Notes: generated from the sequence alone by a model not told the origin. DNA of 64,000 nucleotides from Owenia fusiformis (GCA_903813345.2 CAIIXF020000001.1:4898001-4962000); one strand, 5' to 3'; positions 14,501 to 25,699 are shown, counted from the first letter of the stretch. Program-made: numbers and translations.

Positions 14501-17500
14501 GTCTACAAGCAATATACATTTTATACATAAATTATGTTTTTTAAGGTTCGATGATTTAGATGATACTCTACATTTTTTGTGATTGTTATGTCCATTTACT
14601 TTGTGCATGCATGGCTCCATGTGCTGATATCGAGCATATAATGAAGTATTATTCAAATGAATCATTATTGCTCTTGAATCATTTTTCATTTGAAAGGATG
14701 TTATCTCCTTGTGGGAATGAACACTTCTTTCATCTTAGAATCAAACATTTACAACTAAATGAAGTTACATAACATTGTTGTCTCATTAGTACAAGGATGC
14801 TTACCAAGTTCTGCCGCCAGATGAAGGGGAGTTCTGCCCTTGTAGTCCCTGACTAATTTGTATTCACAGCCCAGCTTTATTAGTTCCCTTAGTGAATTGC
14901 AGGCATCATTCCTTGCTGCAAAGTGAACTGCAGTTTGAGACTCGCCCAGAGTCAAAGCTTCTTTGTCAGCTGAAAATATGATCATTTAATAATCACACAA
15001 GACAGTTAGCACACACTGCAATATTGATAAAGTAATGTGTAGTCAACCAGAACAAAAACTACGAAGAATATAGGTCTATTAACACCTCTGGGGTAACATA
15101 ATTAGAAACACTTTATCTTTTTACAGGGCTTGTGTAAATCATGTTTTTACTGTTTTTACGCACATTTGATCAAGTCTGATGCAGAACTGACAGATATAGA
15201 CAGTATGCTGACAGCTTAATAGAATACATAATAATTTAATAAAGAATTGAACACGTCAATAGTGGAGAAAAACAGACTAATTCCTCCAGATTTTTAATTC
15301 AGAACTACAAAAAAGATACTGGATCAATGGAAGATGAGAATGTTGAAATAAAGAGAATCTCACCTCCACTTTGTATAAGGAATTTGACCATTTCTGGGTA
15401 GTCAACTGCTGCTGCCACATGTAGTGCAGTTCGGCCAAAGTTATCAGCTTTGTTTATATCAGCACCTTTCTCAAGAAGGAACCTGGCAACATCTATGTGC
15501 CATGCTCTGGCAACCTGTAATTTAACAGAACCATAATGGGGATTTGCAGAATCAAGTGATGATTGTGGCTGATTTGGTTTTGCAAAGTAAAGTTCTATTC
15601 TGGGGCCCTTTATAAGAGGCCAGTCCTTTAGATTTATTAAGATTTCTTTATTCTTTTAATGATTATTTAATTTTTATTCAATCAAAGAATTTTCTCCTAC
15701 TTCCTACTTCCAGTTCACTTCATTCTATGGGATAACCATTTCACTTCATTCTATGGGATAACCATTTCACTTCATTCTATGGGATAACCATTTCACTTCC
15801 ATGTTATGAGATAATTATAATGATCAAAGGTAACAATACCTCGTGAAATACAGTCTGACCATATTTGTCCGAACAGTCAATTAAGGCTCCATTTTCTAGA
15901 AGATTTGAAACAAATGCTAGATCAATCTTCTCATTTTGGTTTTTTGACTGACCAAGCTTGGCAAAATACTGAATCAGATTCCTATTACAGGCAGCCTTCA
16001 TTTGCCATTTTGTATCTTTGGGATCTTTAGGAATAAAATGTTCATCTGCTATGTCATCCAATCCATCTCCTCCAGTTTTTCTTCTTCCTCCAGCTTGTTC
16101 AACTGGAAGAAATACATGTTAAAAACCTGTCAGTTTATATACCTAAGTGATGATTACCAGTACCACATTGACTAGCATTTGACAGTAATGACAGAGTGCA
16201 TGTATTTCTGAATCAAAATAAGTCTGGTCTGTACTAAATTCTATCGGACTGTAAGTTAATTGCAAAAATGTTCATTATTGTAACTTCTCATAAAACTGCA
16301 AACAACTCTTCCGACTTTATTCAAATAAGTCAAATTGAGTAAGTAGAAAAAACTAAATTAAGTCTTTCAAATTCTGAAGCATTTATTTACTTTTTCTATG
16401 TTAAACCAAGATGTCGAATTTATACTAGTTGATCACATAGTCAGGTAATTATCAGTTTTTATCGACCCATTTGAAAATTAGTTGGTCTGTGTAATAATAA
16501 TTTCTTTCAAGTGACTTTGAGACAGAGGTTGACCCAAGAGGGAATATGGCACCTCTCTAATCTGAACACCAGCCAAATGTGAACACTTTTGTAATCTTCA
16601 ATAGCATATATATCTTTTATTGACTCTTTAGATGTCATATCATGACAAATTAGTCACTAAAGTAGAGCAGTTTTTCCCATTGTCGAGTTGAAGAACTGGT
16701 ATCTTTATCCTGGCTAGAACCATAGACAATTCTAGCCAGCGCCAGACTTTTATCGAGTTAGCAGCACTCTTGTAATCGCCGGTATAGGTCAGCAGTCATA
16801 GGTCAAAGACAAATCACAAGAAGTGCTGTGACCTGGGTTCGAACCCAAGACCTCTACTTTTCAGCTTGAAGCCAGACTTCTTGCTTTTCAGACCAATGCC
16901 TTAGCCACTAGGCCAACCCGGCGACCACTACCGAGCATAGACTACCAACTTAAAAAACTTTTTGAACACGTCAATCTGAAACTTAAGGCCAAACCAAGTG
17001 GATTTCAGATTAGACAGGTTCTACTGTCATTATAATAACAGGATCCTTCCGATTCTTCTAAGTATATACTTTTAAATGGATCAAACTATGGTGTTAGTAT
17101 AGTAGTATGAATATGAACAGTTTTATATAATATTATTAAAATGTGCTTACTTCCTCCTTTTCGTTTACTGGTTGTGTAAGAGCGCCATTTTGCTGCTGAT
17201 GCTTTTACATTACTGATGACATTTATTGCATTTGTTTTATCCGTAGCATTTCTCCACAACTCAGTTTTTCTGAAAAAATGATTACAAAAAATGCTAATGC
17301 TACAATACAGCATAATCCAAATAAATAAAAAAAACACTGAAATTATAATGTTATTCCTCATTTTAACAACTAATTCTTTTGATCTTAGAGAATAAAATTG
17401 AAAGGGAAACCGACTGGCATACATTTTGAGGAATCATTTGTTATTTGCTCCCACTCTAAATCTTTAAACTCACTTATTGTTCTTGAGGTCGCTTTCCAAG

Positions 17501-17583
17501 CTCTCCTGGTCATAAGCATAATTTTTGTATTCTTTCATCGGCTGTACTTTGGACCTCCTGTGACGCTTTTTAGTTTCAGACAT
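2816..17583 (-). CDS. Ankyrin-repeat TRP-family cation channel (20 exons seen, 3' end incomplete)
   Basis: A multi-exon gene read right to left. Exons: 17583-17474, 17269-17151, 16102-15840, 15514-15364, 14969-14805, 14502-14387, 13953-13831, 10586-10495, 10217-10085, 9686-9609, 8056-7917, 7518-7343, 7214-7131, 6759-6593, 6305-6190, 5547-5346, 4963-4888, 4228-3907, 3513-3419, 3015-2816. All introns are GT-AG and all phases close, giving 976 codons before the donor at 2815. The order is a basic N-terminus, ankyrin repeats, six membrane segments with a pore loop, then an acidic, coiled-coil tail. This is the TRP channel plan: a tetrameric membrane cation channel. After S6 the tail contains AITILSLE, reminiscent of the TRPV stretch at that place. 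TRPV/TRPVL-like is my best guess; TRPA-like or an invertebrate-only subfamily is possible. The start has A at -3 (AAAAATGTC). No stop was found, so at least one more exon is expected to the left. Confidence 0.88.
6190..10586 (-). CDS. TRP channel membrane domain: exons 8-15 (S1-S6 and pore)
   Basis: Residues 350 to 677. Exon 8 (LLVHPVFLKLIQIKWQRFG) is the pre-S1 segment typical of ankyrin TRP channels. S1 is WISLLVNMAFIIVWTAIA (about 384-402). S2 spans the exon 9/10 join (WWRILLGAVAVGLTLY). Exon 11 is a charged loop ending in QYFNDFW. S3 is VFDWICYFMLSVCVGTHIG and S4 is IRIMAVTIILIWLRLMKN, with only a few basic residues as in TRP rather than voltage-gated channels. S5 runs through GHMVGDIVKFGFLYLEFFIP. 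The pore helix and filter read LLFSMFRLTLVDEYDY (about 623-638); the acidic VDEYD is a plausible filter mouth. S6 is LSAILCLNLFIALLSDTF. Confidence 0.88.
6390..6500 (+). repeat. Dispersed G-rich repeat fragment (TAGCCAGC.TTTGCCAAGGGG family)
   Basis: Reads GATAGCCAGCTTTTGCCAAG, then GGGGGTCAC and TCTGGGGGGTTCAC. Related stretches occur at 58709-58800 and 60939-61100 (CATAGCCAGGATTTGCCAAG) and less clearly at 20960-21080 and 59360. Located in the intron before the S6 exon. Confidence 0.6.
11390..11945 (+). repeat. Tandem ~140 bp repeat with GGACACACGGACAAACGAACGG tail, about 4 units
   Basis: Units start near 11390, 11533, 11665 and 11810 with the block TATAAAATTTGAACCAAATC, then GAGTTATCAA.GATTACAT and GGCCGCCAT.TTGAA. 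The last unit runs into CCCGGACACACGGACAAACG and ends GTTCATTGGGATAATAA. This organisation (degenerate monomers plus a fixed tail) is a known style of interspersed repeat in marine invertebrates. It lies in the 3.2 kb intron between exons 7 and 8 of the channel. A diverged relative is at 12830-13030. Confidence 0.72.
12830..13030 (+). repeat. Diverged single copy of the 11.4 kb tandem-repeat family
   Basis: Contains CAGGAGCAGAAGTCCTCTAT, GAGTCAAATCCAAGAACAG, GGACACATGGGCAAATGAAT and CTCTGTATCCCTACACAAAA in the same order as the last unit and tail of the repeat at 11.8 kb. More mutated, hence older. Confidence 0.55.
13831..17583 (-). CDS. TRP channel N-terminal half: start exon and ankyrin-repeat exons 1-7
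   Basis: Residues 1 to 349 of the channel. Exon 1 encodes a short basic leader (MSETKKRHRRSK). Exon 3 gives VSNLLENGALIDCSDKYGQT, an ankyrin helix pair and loop. Exon 4 carries VARFLLEKGADINKADNFGR followed by TALHVAAA, a textbook ankyrin repeat. Exon 5 carries TAVHFAARND and GRTPLHLAAELG. Exon 6 has GQAAIVWMITKMGP, a weaker repeat. I count about four to five recognisable repeats, near residues 140 to 310. These form the cytosolic platform below the channel. Each exon ends close to a repeat boundary. Exon 7 (AKEALNQFHTTDRAN...) has no repeat signature and likely links to the membrane part. Confidence 0.87.
15716..15799 (+). repeat. 26 bp minisatellite, about 3.2 copies
   Basis: The unit CACTTCATTCTATGGGATAA plus CCATTT repeats head to tail three times without mismatch, ending in a partial copy. 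Located in the intron between channel exons 3 and 4, about 40 bp from the exon 3 donor. Confidence 0.85.
16818..16925 (-). repeat. tRNA-derived SINE head (Leu/Ser-tRNA-like)
   Basis: On the minus strand an A box (TGGCCTAGTGGC) is followed after a long spacer by a B box (GGTTCGAACCC), as in a class II tRNA with a long variable arm. The acceptor ends (GTCGCCGGG and CACAGCACTT) do not pair and the anticodon stem is not clean, so this is not a working tRNA gene. The tail continues leftward to about 16680. Located in the intron between channel exons 2 and 3. Confidence 0.65.
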
Positions 17584-19440
17584 TTTTGTAGTGTGATTCT
17601 TTCACATGAACATGTATTAGCTTATGCAAATCTGAAAAAGAAAACTGGGATAATATTCCTAGATACACAAAACTTTTCACATACTTTAAAAGACCAATGA
17701 ATACAGGCAAAAGTCCTGGATCGCTAACTTTAAGAATTTACAGCCAGTTACTAATGTCAGACATTAACAACATTTCGTCCAGTTTTCGAATATCGCCATT
17801 TTTCTTGGAGCCATTTGTTTTAATTTAAGACGAAATCCTGCAATATCTCATCAATGAGCCGAGTCGGTGACATTTTAATTTATGGTTTATTTATCTGGCG
17901 ATTTTTAAAATATTCAATAAATCTATGACACGCCAGCCAGCTTATGTGGCCGATGTAGATAGTCATATGAACTAAGACTACATACTAAGTTCAATGAAGG
18001 TATGTTTATTACATTTGAGTTAATTTATAGCAACAGTCCACACGGGATAGAGTAAAAAGCAATAAAACAAACAGGGCTTGATGATAGCGTAAGGCCACAC
18101 TGTGGCCGAAGAATAAGGTAAGGTTGACCCTTTGTGCCCATGTGTGTGTGGTAAGACATATATTGTAGCCTGACCTTCTAGAGGAAGGTAATACTAGAGA
18201 AAGGAGGGCTTACAACGAAGGTGTGGTCCTTGGTTCAAAGGGCCTTCATACACTGTAGTTCAATTGGTAGAGTATACTGTACATATAATTGGCATATTTG
18301 GACACAAATCGACCTTATTCTTCATCCATGGTGAAAATGATGAAAATTTCCTCAGAAGAAAATTCTTCCCGGGCCGGTGTGAAAGAAATGATGGTCCCCC
18401 AGGGATTTTGGTCCCCTTTCTTAATGGCCCTTACTGTCCGTCCCTGATTTTCATGTCTCTGATGGAGAGTAGGACCATAATTTGATAGGACCTCCTACCC
18501 TTTTACATCATCCTATATATTCTAGATCTGTATTTGCTTCATTACAAATAGATCCTATTATTCTATATTTCTATATATTTAAATACAGATCTAAAATTAG
18601 AAGTCATTATAAATGATATTGATAGGCCTAAATGTTGAAATGCAAATCTTTTACAAATAAAATTTTCTTGGATTGGAAACATAACTTCCTACACCACCCA
18701 AGCTTACGTTATTATTTCTAGACCTACCTGTCAATTCAAGCAACCATCAGGCCTTGCCTCTAACTCATTTCTCTTAGATCAACACTATATTAGCTCTTTA
18801 TAGTTCAATCCAAGTCATCTAAGGCAACTCGAGTGCCGCCATATTGTTTCTCGCTTGAATTTGAATTCGGATTAGGCCGTCAATTCAAATATTTCCGGAC
18901 ATTAGACTCTACCTTTAGAAAATTACAAAGAATACTTGTTTATCAAGGATCGATATACGTGTGATAATGCAGATTAGTATACTGAATAGATTCGTAGCAT
19001 TTTAGATGTTCAAATAAACGCATGAACCCTAGCACAGCCAAATTTTCACACTGAACAAAACTGACTTGACGGGCAATATGTCTCATAGCGACCACACTAA
19101 GGGCTAACTGCGCCAGGTTCGCTTTAGCAAAGCGTTAGTTCACTTACTGCGCATGCGTACGTACATGAAGCAACTTGATTTGATTCGTTTATTAAGTACT
19201 GTACGCGGCATGTCCAATCACTTTCGTCAAAATGTAACATTTCGTCAAAATTGGACTCCAACCCATATCTCATAAATGGGGAGCGGGATAAGATTGAACG
19301 CGGGGTGAGACGGAACGATGGCCAAAGATGTAAAATGAACCTCAAAATAATATGTACAACTGAGGCAACTCGGATCATTAGTTTTATGATGGTTTTACTA
19401 GGACCCTATCAATCCTATAGATTATAATTATTTTCTTAGT
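17584..19440. other. Upstream region of the TRP gene: no coding feature
   Basis: Sequence 5' of the channel ATG. It should hold the 5' UTR and promoter, but I see no dependable TATA box or initiator and cannot place the transcription start. Around 18190-18290 there are weak tRNA-like pieces (GTTCAATTGGTAGAGTA), too poor to call. Confidence 0.4.
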
Positions 19441-19448
19441 ACAATAAA

Positions 19449-19562
19449 GTCATTTCTAAGGGCAATATAGTGAAATATTGGACCGAGGGCCCCTCCTTGA
19501 CCGAGGGCCGAAGGCGCAAAAAAGGTCCAATATGTCACGATATTGCTCGCCCAGAAATGACG
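19449..19562. repeat. Hairpin-forming repeat
   Basis: GTCATTTCTAAGGGCAATAT at the left and ATATTGCTCGCCCAGAAATGAC-type sequence at the right are inverted relatives, with GGACCGAGGGCCCCTCCTTG and CCGAGGGCCGAAGGC between. Part of a longer interspersed repeat reaching about 19770. Confidence 0.6.
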
Positions 19563-20440
19563 TTATTAGTATTATTACCACCGTTAACGACCAGGACTGA
19601 AACAGCAAGAAAATCTTATTCCCCGGGGAAAATTGCCGGTCCAGAATATATTCTAGACCGGTCTATATGGACCACTACTATGACGTCACACATTTCTCAG
19701 GTCGATATAGTAAAATAAACGCCTTCTAAACTTGCACTAAAACCCCTAGAACTGGCCCGGCAAGGTAGTAATAATATATGATTTTACATGACAAACCATT
19801 AAAATTATGGCCTAATTTTTACTACAAATAGTATTGAAAATTCCTTGAATGGGAATTCAGTGCAGCTGACCTCAACTCTGGCTATAGGCCCATGTTACGC
19901 ACATGTTAAAGGTGCAACACTTAGTGCAAAGGGGCCATTCGACGATTATGGACCAGTGTCAAAATATATTTACGTTTGGATATTTCATCAAGACGGACAT
20001 ATATTTTTATTATCTCCAAAAAACTCCCTTGATGAACATCATTTAGCTGATATTCCTCTTAAAACTTGGCGGATCATAAAAATCTATAAAAGTTTGACTT
20101 AATTTATAGAAGCTTTGATCTGAATTTTCACTTCTTAATGCTGAAATTGATAGTTTATCCATACATTTTAAGAAAAAAGGTATGTCAAAGAAGATGTTTA
20201 TGCAAATGTTGCCTTGATAGCTCAGAAAAGGTGAAACAATTCAAAGTTTTCTCGCTACAGGTCTTGTTTAATAAAATATTAAAAATTCCAATATCATGTA
20301 GGCCTATGATAGATTTGTAATTTGTATAAATTCTTTGGTTCTTTATAAATTGAAAAAATACTTCAAATTTTCCATTTATTGAATGTAAATCATTGTATCT
20401 CTATAACATGCTACTCGAAGCTTTGAAACATGAAATAAAA

Positions 20441-21966
20441 AATGTACTAAAAACCCTTCGACCTACGACCCTTCGACCCTACGACTTACTGGGTGTCAAG
20501 AATTTTTGGAATATATTTTATTGAAAAACCCTTCGACCTCTGATTTCCCAGTCCAGTTTACTAAATGATTACGTATAATTCCAACTTGAGCTCCCTGTGC
20601 ACGCAAATACGCATTTTACCTGGTAATTGTCAAGCAAAAATGTTTCAGTAGAAAAATTTCTAAAAAAGTTCGTCTACACAGCAAAAATACGAACGCCGAA
20701 AAATAACGTACGCATTTCGTTCGGACTTTTCACACGAATTACGTATATGTCACGCATTGCGTTCGAAATTTTTCGTCTTATTTTACTTTTTTACTAAAAC
20801 TTGAAAAGTAGTTGAACGATTTTGAGATCAAAAGTTCGATGGGATTTGCTCCACCTCGCGTTGCTGTTATCTAGTTCTGAAATGTTTCATATCTATGTCT
20901 AATAAATATAGTTGTATAGCTGTGTTTGTAATAACCTTTATGCCCTTAAAATGTATATATTCAGGGGGGGGGGACATTCGTGGGTTCAAGTGGACCACTC
21001 CATTGGCCAAATATTCTCTCAAAATCAGTACAATTTTTCACGATTCTGAGCATTTTCAAGATTTCTGGGCCACTTGAAAATTGTCAAATGTTCACCCCTT
21101 GATCCTTTTGAAAAACTTAGATTGGCAAAAGCTGGTTATACGAACCTGATATGACCTAGCTTGCAAGCTTTTTCTTGACGGTTTGTGTTTATTTTCCTTG
21201 TACCCTTGCATGCTTTGGATTTTGTAAGATGCAAAACAAAGAATCTACTTATTTAGTTGGCATTAGATTCTTAACTATACAAATCCAAATTGAATCAAAG
21301 TTGATAAAATCAAAAGACGGTTCTCTTTTAAACTATATAAAAAATTTGACCTCCTGAAAATATGCACGATGCGCCACTGTTACAATGTGATGGGAAAAGC
21401 ACAAATATTTTTACTGAGGAGGTAAGAAACGTTCACATTCGAATGTGCATGAATACATTAAACCTGCACATCGCTCCAAAACGCAATATGTTGACATATA
21501 TTGTTTTTACATTTTCAAGCTCTAATATAAAGTTTATGTAAATAAAAAAAAATTATCTGCGTAATGTCAAAGAACAATCATTTAGTTAAAAAAAATAAAA
21601 AGGCGAATGCGGGATTCGAACCCGGGCCTCTACCGCTGGACCACCGTTACATCATGAATTGTGATAGTAATTAAACTCTACTTAATTTGAATGCTATGAT
21701 TCGGAAGTGACGTCACGTTCTTCATTAAGAAACCTTTCCAAAATCATATCGCCGGCTCCGATCGAAGTCCAGCTTTAAATATCTTTAACTCTCTTGGGAC
21801 AGATTCTTAAGTTCTATACACAAAGTAATATTTCCAGCAACTTCATATGGACTGAGAAATATCTAGAAGGTCGAAGGGTTTTTATAAAAATATATTTCAA
21901 AAATTCTTGACACGCTGTAAGTCGTAGGTCGCAGGGTCGAAGGGTCGAAGGGTTTTTAGTACATTC
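20441..21966. mobile_element. Palindromic DNA element, ~1.5 kb, with CCTTCGACC/TACGACC tandem ends
   Basis: The left end ATGTACTAAAAACCCTTCGA and the right end TCGAAGGGTTTTTAGTACAT are inverted. Both arms contain short repeats of CTTCGACC(C) and TACGAC, then TGTCAAGAATTTTTG and its complement, then a second AAACCCTTCGACC block. The middle has no transposase but carries the tRNA-like fragment at 21.6 kb. A target duplication could not be defined. Lies between the two genes. Confidence 0.75.
21602..21656 (-). repeat. tRNA-like fragment missing the anticodon arm, inside a palindromic element
   Basis: On the minus strand GGTGGTCCAGCGGTAGAGG (D-arm/A box) is followed almost directly by CCCGGGTTCGAATCCCG (T-arm/B box) and then CATTCGCCTTTTTA. 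The spacing is too short for an anticodon arm. Likely a decayed tRNA or SINE remnant; the T-run could terminate Pol III. Confidence 0.5.
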
Positions 21967-22802
21967 CGTTCTGAAATAATCGTGTCCTTTTATGTATTTT
22001 TTATTTAATTATTGAAATTAAAGTAAATCAGTTTGCCCAAGTTGGTCTCTTTTACTTAACTTGATTTCTAATAATTCAAGATCCGATAATTAAAAAACTG
22101 ACTTGGGCAAGGCTAGAGGAAAACAAGTTCCTGTAAATTATGTCACGTAAATCAAACATGGATTTCATTGAAATATGCTTTAAGAAAAAAAAGTATAACT
22201 TTTTGCAATTGCAACCAGCACAACACACAATATCTCTGTAGAGTATTTACAAATTCTAAATTCAAGACTTCACCTTCATGACCTTCGTTGACCTTTGACG
22301 AAATGACAGGCCAATGTTAAGCATAATCGAATTTAAAAAAGATGTCTGAGCCCTACCAAAAAATAAAGGATTGGTATCGATATGGCGAACTGAATAACGC
22401 AGATGCGAGTAGGTGATTACCAGTTTCACCACCAGGTGACTCGTTCGGGTCAGATAGCATGGCAGGATATAGTAGAAAGTTCCCTTTACATAAATTCCAT
22501 CTGTTTTAGTAGTTTTCATAACCCTTATGTATCTAAAAATTATGCTAATTAATTTGTCTAGTAAAAGAAAATGTTATCTGTCCAATACGAGAAAAGATAT
22601 TTCACTTTTTGTGATTTTGTAACATGGGGTCTATGGGGAATCAACCCGAACTAGAAGTCCCATTTTCAAAAAAAGATTGACTTAGGTGCCGCCAGATCCT
22701 TTAGTAACTTCAGATACTGAAGTTTTTTCCTCACAGGTTTACATGTTAAACCCCATGAATGTTTGAATTCTGTTTTTAAGCCCACAACGAAAGAAAAACG
22801 GA

Positions 22803-23436
22803 TAATGTAAATGGATATGTACTTTGACTCTATTCACTATATTTCAATAAATTTTCTGTTTAACCTCTTCCTCAAAAATTGATGTTAAATTTAATTTGAT
22901 GAATTTAAAAAATATGGTAGAACCCATGCAAACCAATAGGAGAAATGGTTGGATTGCCAAAAGTATACGAGAAAATATTGCTGTCAAATGAATGGAATTT
23001 AGATAGACAATTGAATTTGCTAACTTGTCTGCAATAAAAATTGATTTGTTACTCTGGGTTTTACAAAGTTATAAGTCACCAAAGTTAAAATTATTTCTCA
23101 ACAAACCTCCCATTGAAATAACACAGGGGGTCAAAAATCAGTTCCAAAAATATTTTGATGCTCCGTGTCGTTAAGTCTCATAAAGTGAGCTGAACACCAA
23201 GCATGCAATAAGTAAAACAAATGTCCACTAGGAAATTATTTTTAATTATATATCAAAAATCTATTTGCGCCTTACCAACCATTTCCCTACGGTTAGCATG
23301 GGTTCTACCCTTTTTCTAATTCATCTAAAACATTAATTTTTAACCTATTGTAACGGAGAGATTAAATTGAACATTTCCCCGAAAATATAGATAGATTTCC
23401 TGGGAATAGATTCAAGGTACATATCCATTTACATTA
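22803..23436. mobile_element. Palindromic MITE, ~630 bp
   Basis: Outer ends AATGTAAATGGATATGTAC and GTACATATCCATTTACATT are inverted; inner blocks AGAACCCATGCAAACCAATA and CGGTTAGCATGGGTTCTACC are also complementary, so the whole unit can fold on itself. Its internal style (CCTCAATTACAATAGG-like blocks, AATTTGATGAATT) recalls the 23.9 kb element, suggesting related families. Confidence 0.7.
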
Positions 23437-23587
23437 TTATGATATGTATAATATGTAAAATAAAGATGTCTGATGAACTTGATGATAACATAGAGAAAAG
23501 TGCCAATGAACTTGCTTTTAAAGTAAAAGAAAAATTATAATAGCGCGGTATGAAGTATATTGGAAGAAAGGTATTATAGCTCCCACA

Positions 23588-23800
23588 GTCTTGACGGCGG
23601 TTGGCGATCGGCGTCTGTAACAAATTCTTACAACTTCTTTTCAAAACTGGCTTCAATTTTTACAAAATCATCTACATGTTTTCAGAAGTTCAAATCTGAC
23701 TTTATGTTTATGAGATGACCTTCAATGACCTTTTCAAGGTCAAAAAGGTATATTTTCAACTTGCTTCAAATTGACCAATTTTTCTTAGAGATAAGATCCT
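23588..23800 (-). repeat. Inverted copy of the 2.3 kb tandem-monomer repeat
   Basis: Begins GGCGATCGGCGTCTGTAACA, complement of the end of the block at 2.6 kb, and runs through CAAATCTGACTTTATG and GACCTTCAATGACC. This shows a dispersed repeat family rather than a local duplication. Confidence 0.65.
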
Positions 23801-23947
23801 TATTTCAAAACAGTATATTATTTAATTTGAAGAACGTAATCTTATTTTCTTTATTTTTCTTTTAAAATTTTTTATTGTAATTTCTTTTTTATTGTTGGAT
23901 GTACGTTTGGCCCTATTAGAGCATCAGTACAAATAAATCCTATTATA

Positions 23948-24804
23948 CACTCCCCTCCATAAGTTTGGCAACCTTATTTCCCCCATTGAACTACGTGTTA
24001 AAGCCTCATTACCTTTGAATTTTTATTTACTTAACCTGCGATGAAAATACTTATACTATTGATGGAAACGTAATTTGACTTTAATTCCAATACCTCCAAA
24101 TTTTCTCAATTTTTTTCCTCAATTACAGTAGGTCTAAAATTGATGATGAATTTGATGAATTTTTGAAAATCGACATTCCCATGTTAACCAATGGGAAATG
24201 GTAGGTTTGCCGCAAGTCATATGACAGAATATCCATCCATCCGAGTCCTTGCAAAAAATACGAGTTAGGCATTTGAATTTGCTAACTTTATTTAACAAAA
24301 AATTGTTTCTTCAGGTTCAACAAAGTTATAGGGCTTTAAAGTCAAAATTGTTTTTCAAAAAACCTCTCCCATTGAAATAACACAAGAGGCGAAAAATTAT
24401 TTTCAAAAATGACTTTGAAGCGCTGTAACTTTAATATTCATCAAATAAACTAAACACTTAGTGATCAAAAAAGTTAGACAATTCAATTTTCTATATAAAA
24501 ATATTTTTTGCTGAATCTTTTACTGAAAAGATATCCCGATTTCTGATTTGCCCCGAACCCTCCATTTCCCATTAGATTACATGGGAATGACGAATTTCAA
24601 AAATTCATCAAATTTATCATCAATTTTCGACCTATTGTAATTGAGGAAAAAATTTGGATGTATTGGAAATAAAGTCAAGTTACGTTTCCATCAATATTAT
24701 AAGTTATTTCATCGCCGGTTAAGTAAATAAAAATTCAAACGTAAAGAGGCTTTAACACGTAGTTCAATGGAGAAAAAAGGTTGCCAAACTTATGGAGGGG
24801 AGTG
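23948..24804. mobile_element. Tc1/mariner-type MITE, 857 bp, TA duplication
   Basis: Ends CACTCCCCTCCATAAGTTTG and CAAACTTATGGAGGGGAGTG are perfect inverted repeats with TA on both sides (23946-23947, 24805-24806). The arms pair over more than 250 bp (GAACTACGTGTTAAAGCCTC with GAGGCTTTAACACGTAGTTC). No transposase. Copies of the same family occur at 55592 (left half), 63208 (left end) and 44609 (right end only). Confidence 0.9.
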
Positions 24805-24860
24805 TATGTTTCTTTTTCTTTTGTTTCGGGCTTAGAAAATAGAGTTCAAACATACTATAA

Positions 24861-25481
24861 GTTATTGAATGATTTGAAGTGCAATGTCACAGGCTGGTAT
24901 CGAAAGATTTGTCCGCTGTGACGGAGCATGCTATTTTTCATAAAAACACTAAGAATGCTTCACGATTTATTTTTTAACTCATATGTTTCGTTATATCAAA
25001 GATAATTCTTTAATCCATGCAATGGATATATCATTTGCGTGTAGCCTCCACTTCTGTTTGAAGTCCAATAACGCTAAGAGTAAAATCTATTGAAAACGGT
25101 GCCAGAGTATCAAACTCTAAAATGGTACATTTTGAAGTATGATACTCCGGCGCCATTTTCAATAACTTTTCTTCCCAGCGTAATTGGACTTCAAACAGAA
25201 GTGAAAGTTACCCGCAAATGATATATCCATTGCATGGAGTAAGTAATTGTGTATGGTATAACGAAACATATTAGTTAAAAAATAAATCGTGAAGTATTCT
25301 TAGTGTTTTTATGAAAAATAGCATGCTCCGTCACAGCGGACAAATATTTCGATACCAGCCTGTGAATGTAGGATATAAATCTGCTCGAGAAATTCTGTAT
25401 TGGAACGAGACGAAGTCGAGTGCCAATACAGAATATCGAGACAGAATATATCCTGTATTGCACTTCAAATCATTCAATAAC
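24861..25481. mobile_element. Palindromic element with an 85 bp insertion in one arm
   Basis: GTTATTGAATGATTTGAAGT at the left matches ACTTCAAATCATTCAATAAC at the right in inversion; inner arms (CTGTGACGGAGCATGCTATT and AATAGCATGCTCCGTCACAG) pair almost perfectly. The right arm has about 85 extra bases between CCAGCCTGTGAATG and GCACTTCAAATC, including its own small hairpin around CTGTATTGG / CCAATACAG. Confidence 0.75.
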
Positions 25482-25498
25482 GTTTTTATCGTGTGATC

Positions 25499-25605
25499 CT
25501 CTGTATTGCTGCTGAGATTGTCCCCTCCGTACCAATATTTTCGAATTCTGTATTGCGACGGAGATGATCAACGGGGACAATCTCACTAGCAATACAGATT
25601 GGTAC
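25499..25605. repeat. Short inverted repeat
   Basis: CTGTATTGCTGCTGAGATTG with TCCCC at the left against GGGGACAATCTCACTAGCAA with TACAG at the right. It shares CTGTATTG units with the extra piece in the neighbouring palindrome. Confidence 0.55.
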
Positions 25606-25699
25606 AGCACAAGAACTGACCAAGCAAAGGGCTTCATTTTACAGATCATACGATAAAATGCATAACATGGGGTTTAACATGTAGTAAACCTATGAGGAA

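Noticed and set aside
16818-16925. Functional tRNA-Leu or tRNA-Ser gene
   Set aside because: A and B boxes are good, but the acceptor ends do not pair and no clean anticodon stem can be drawn.
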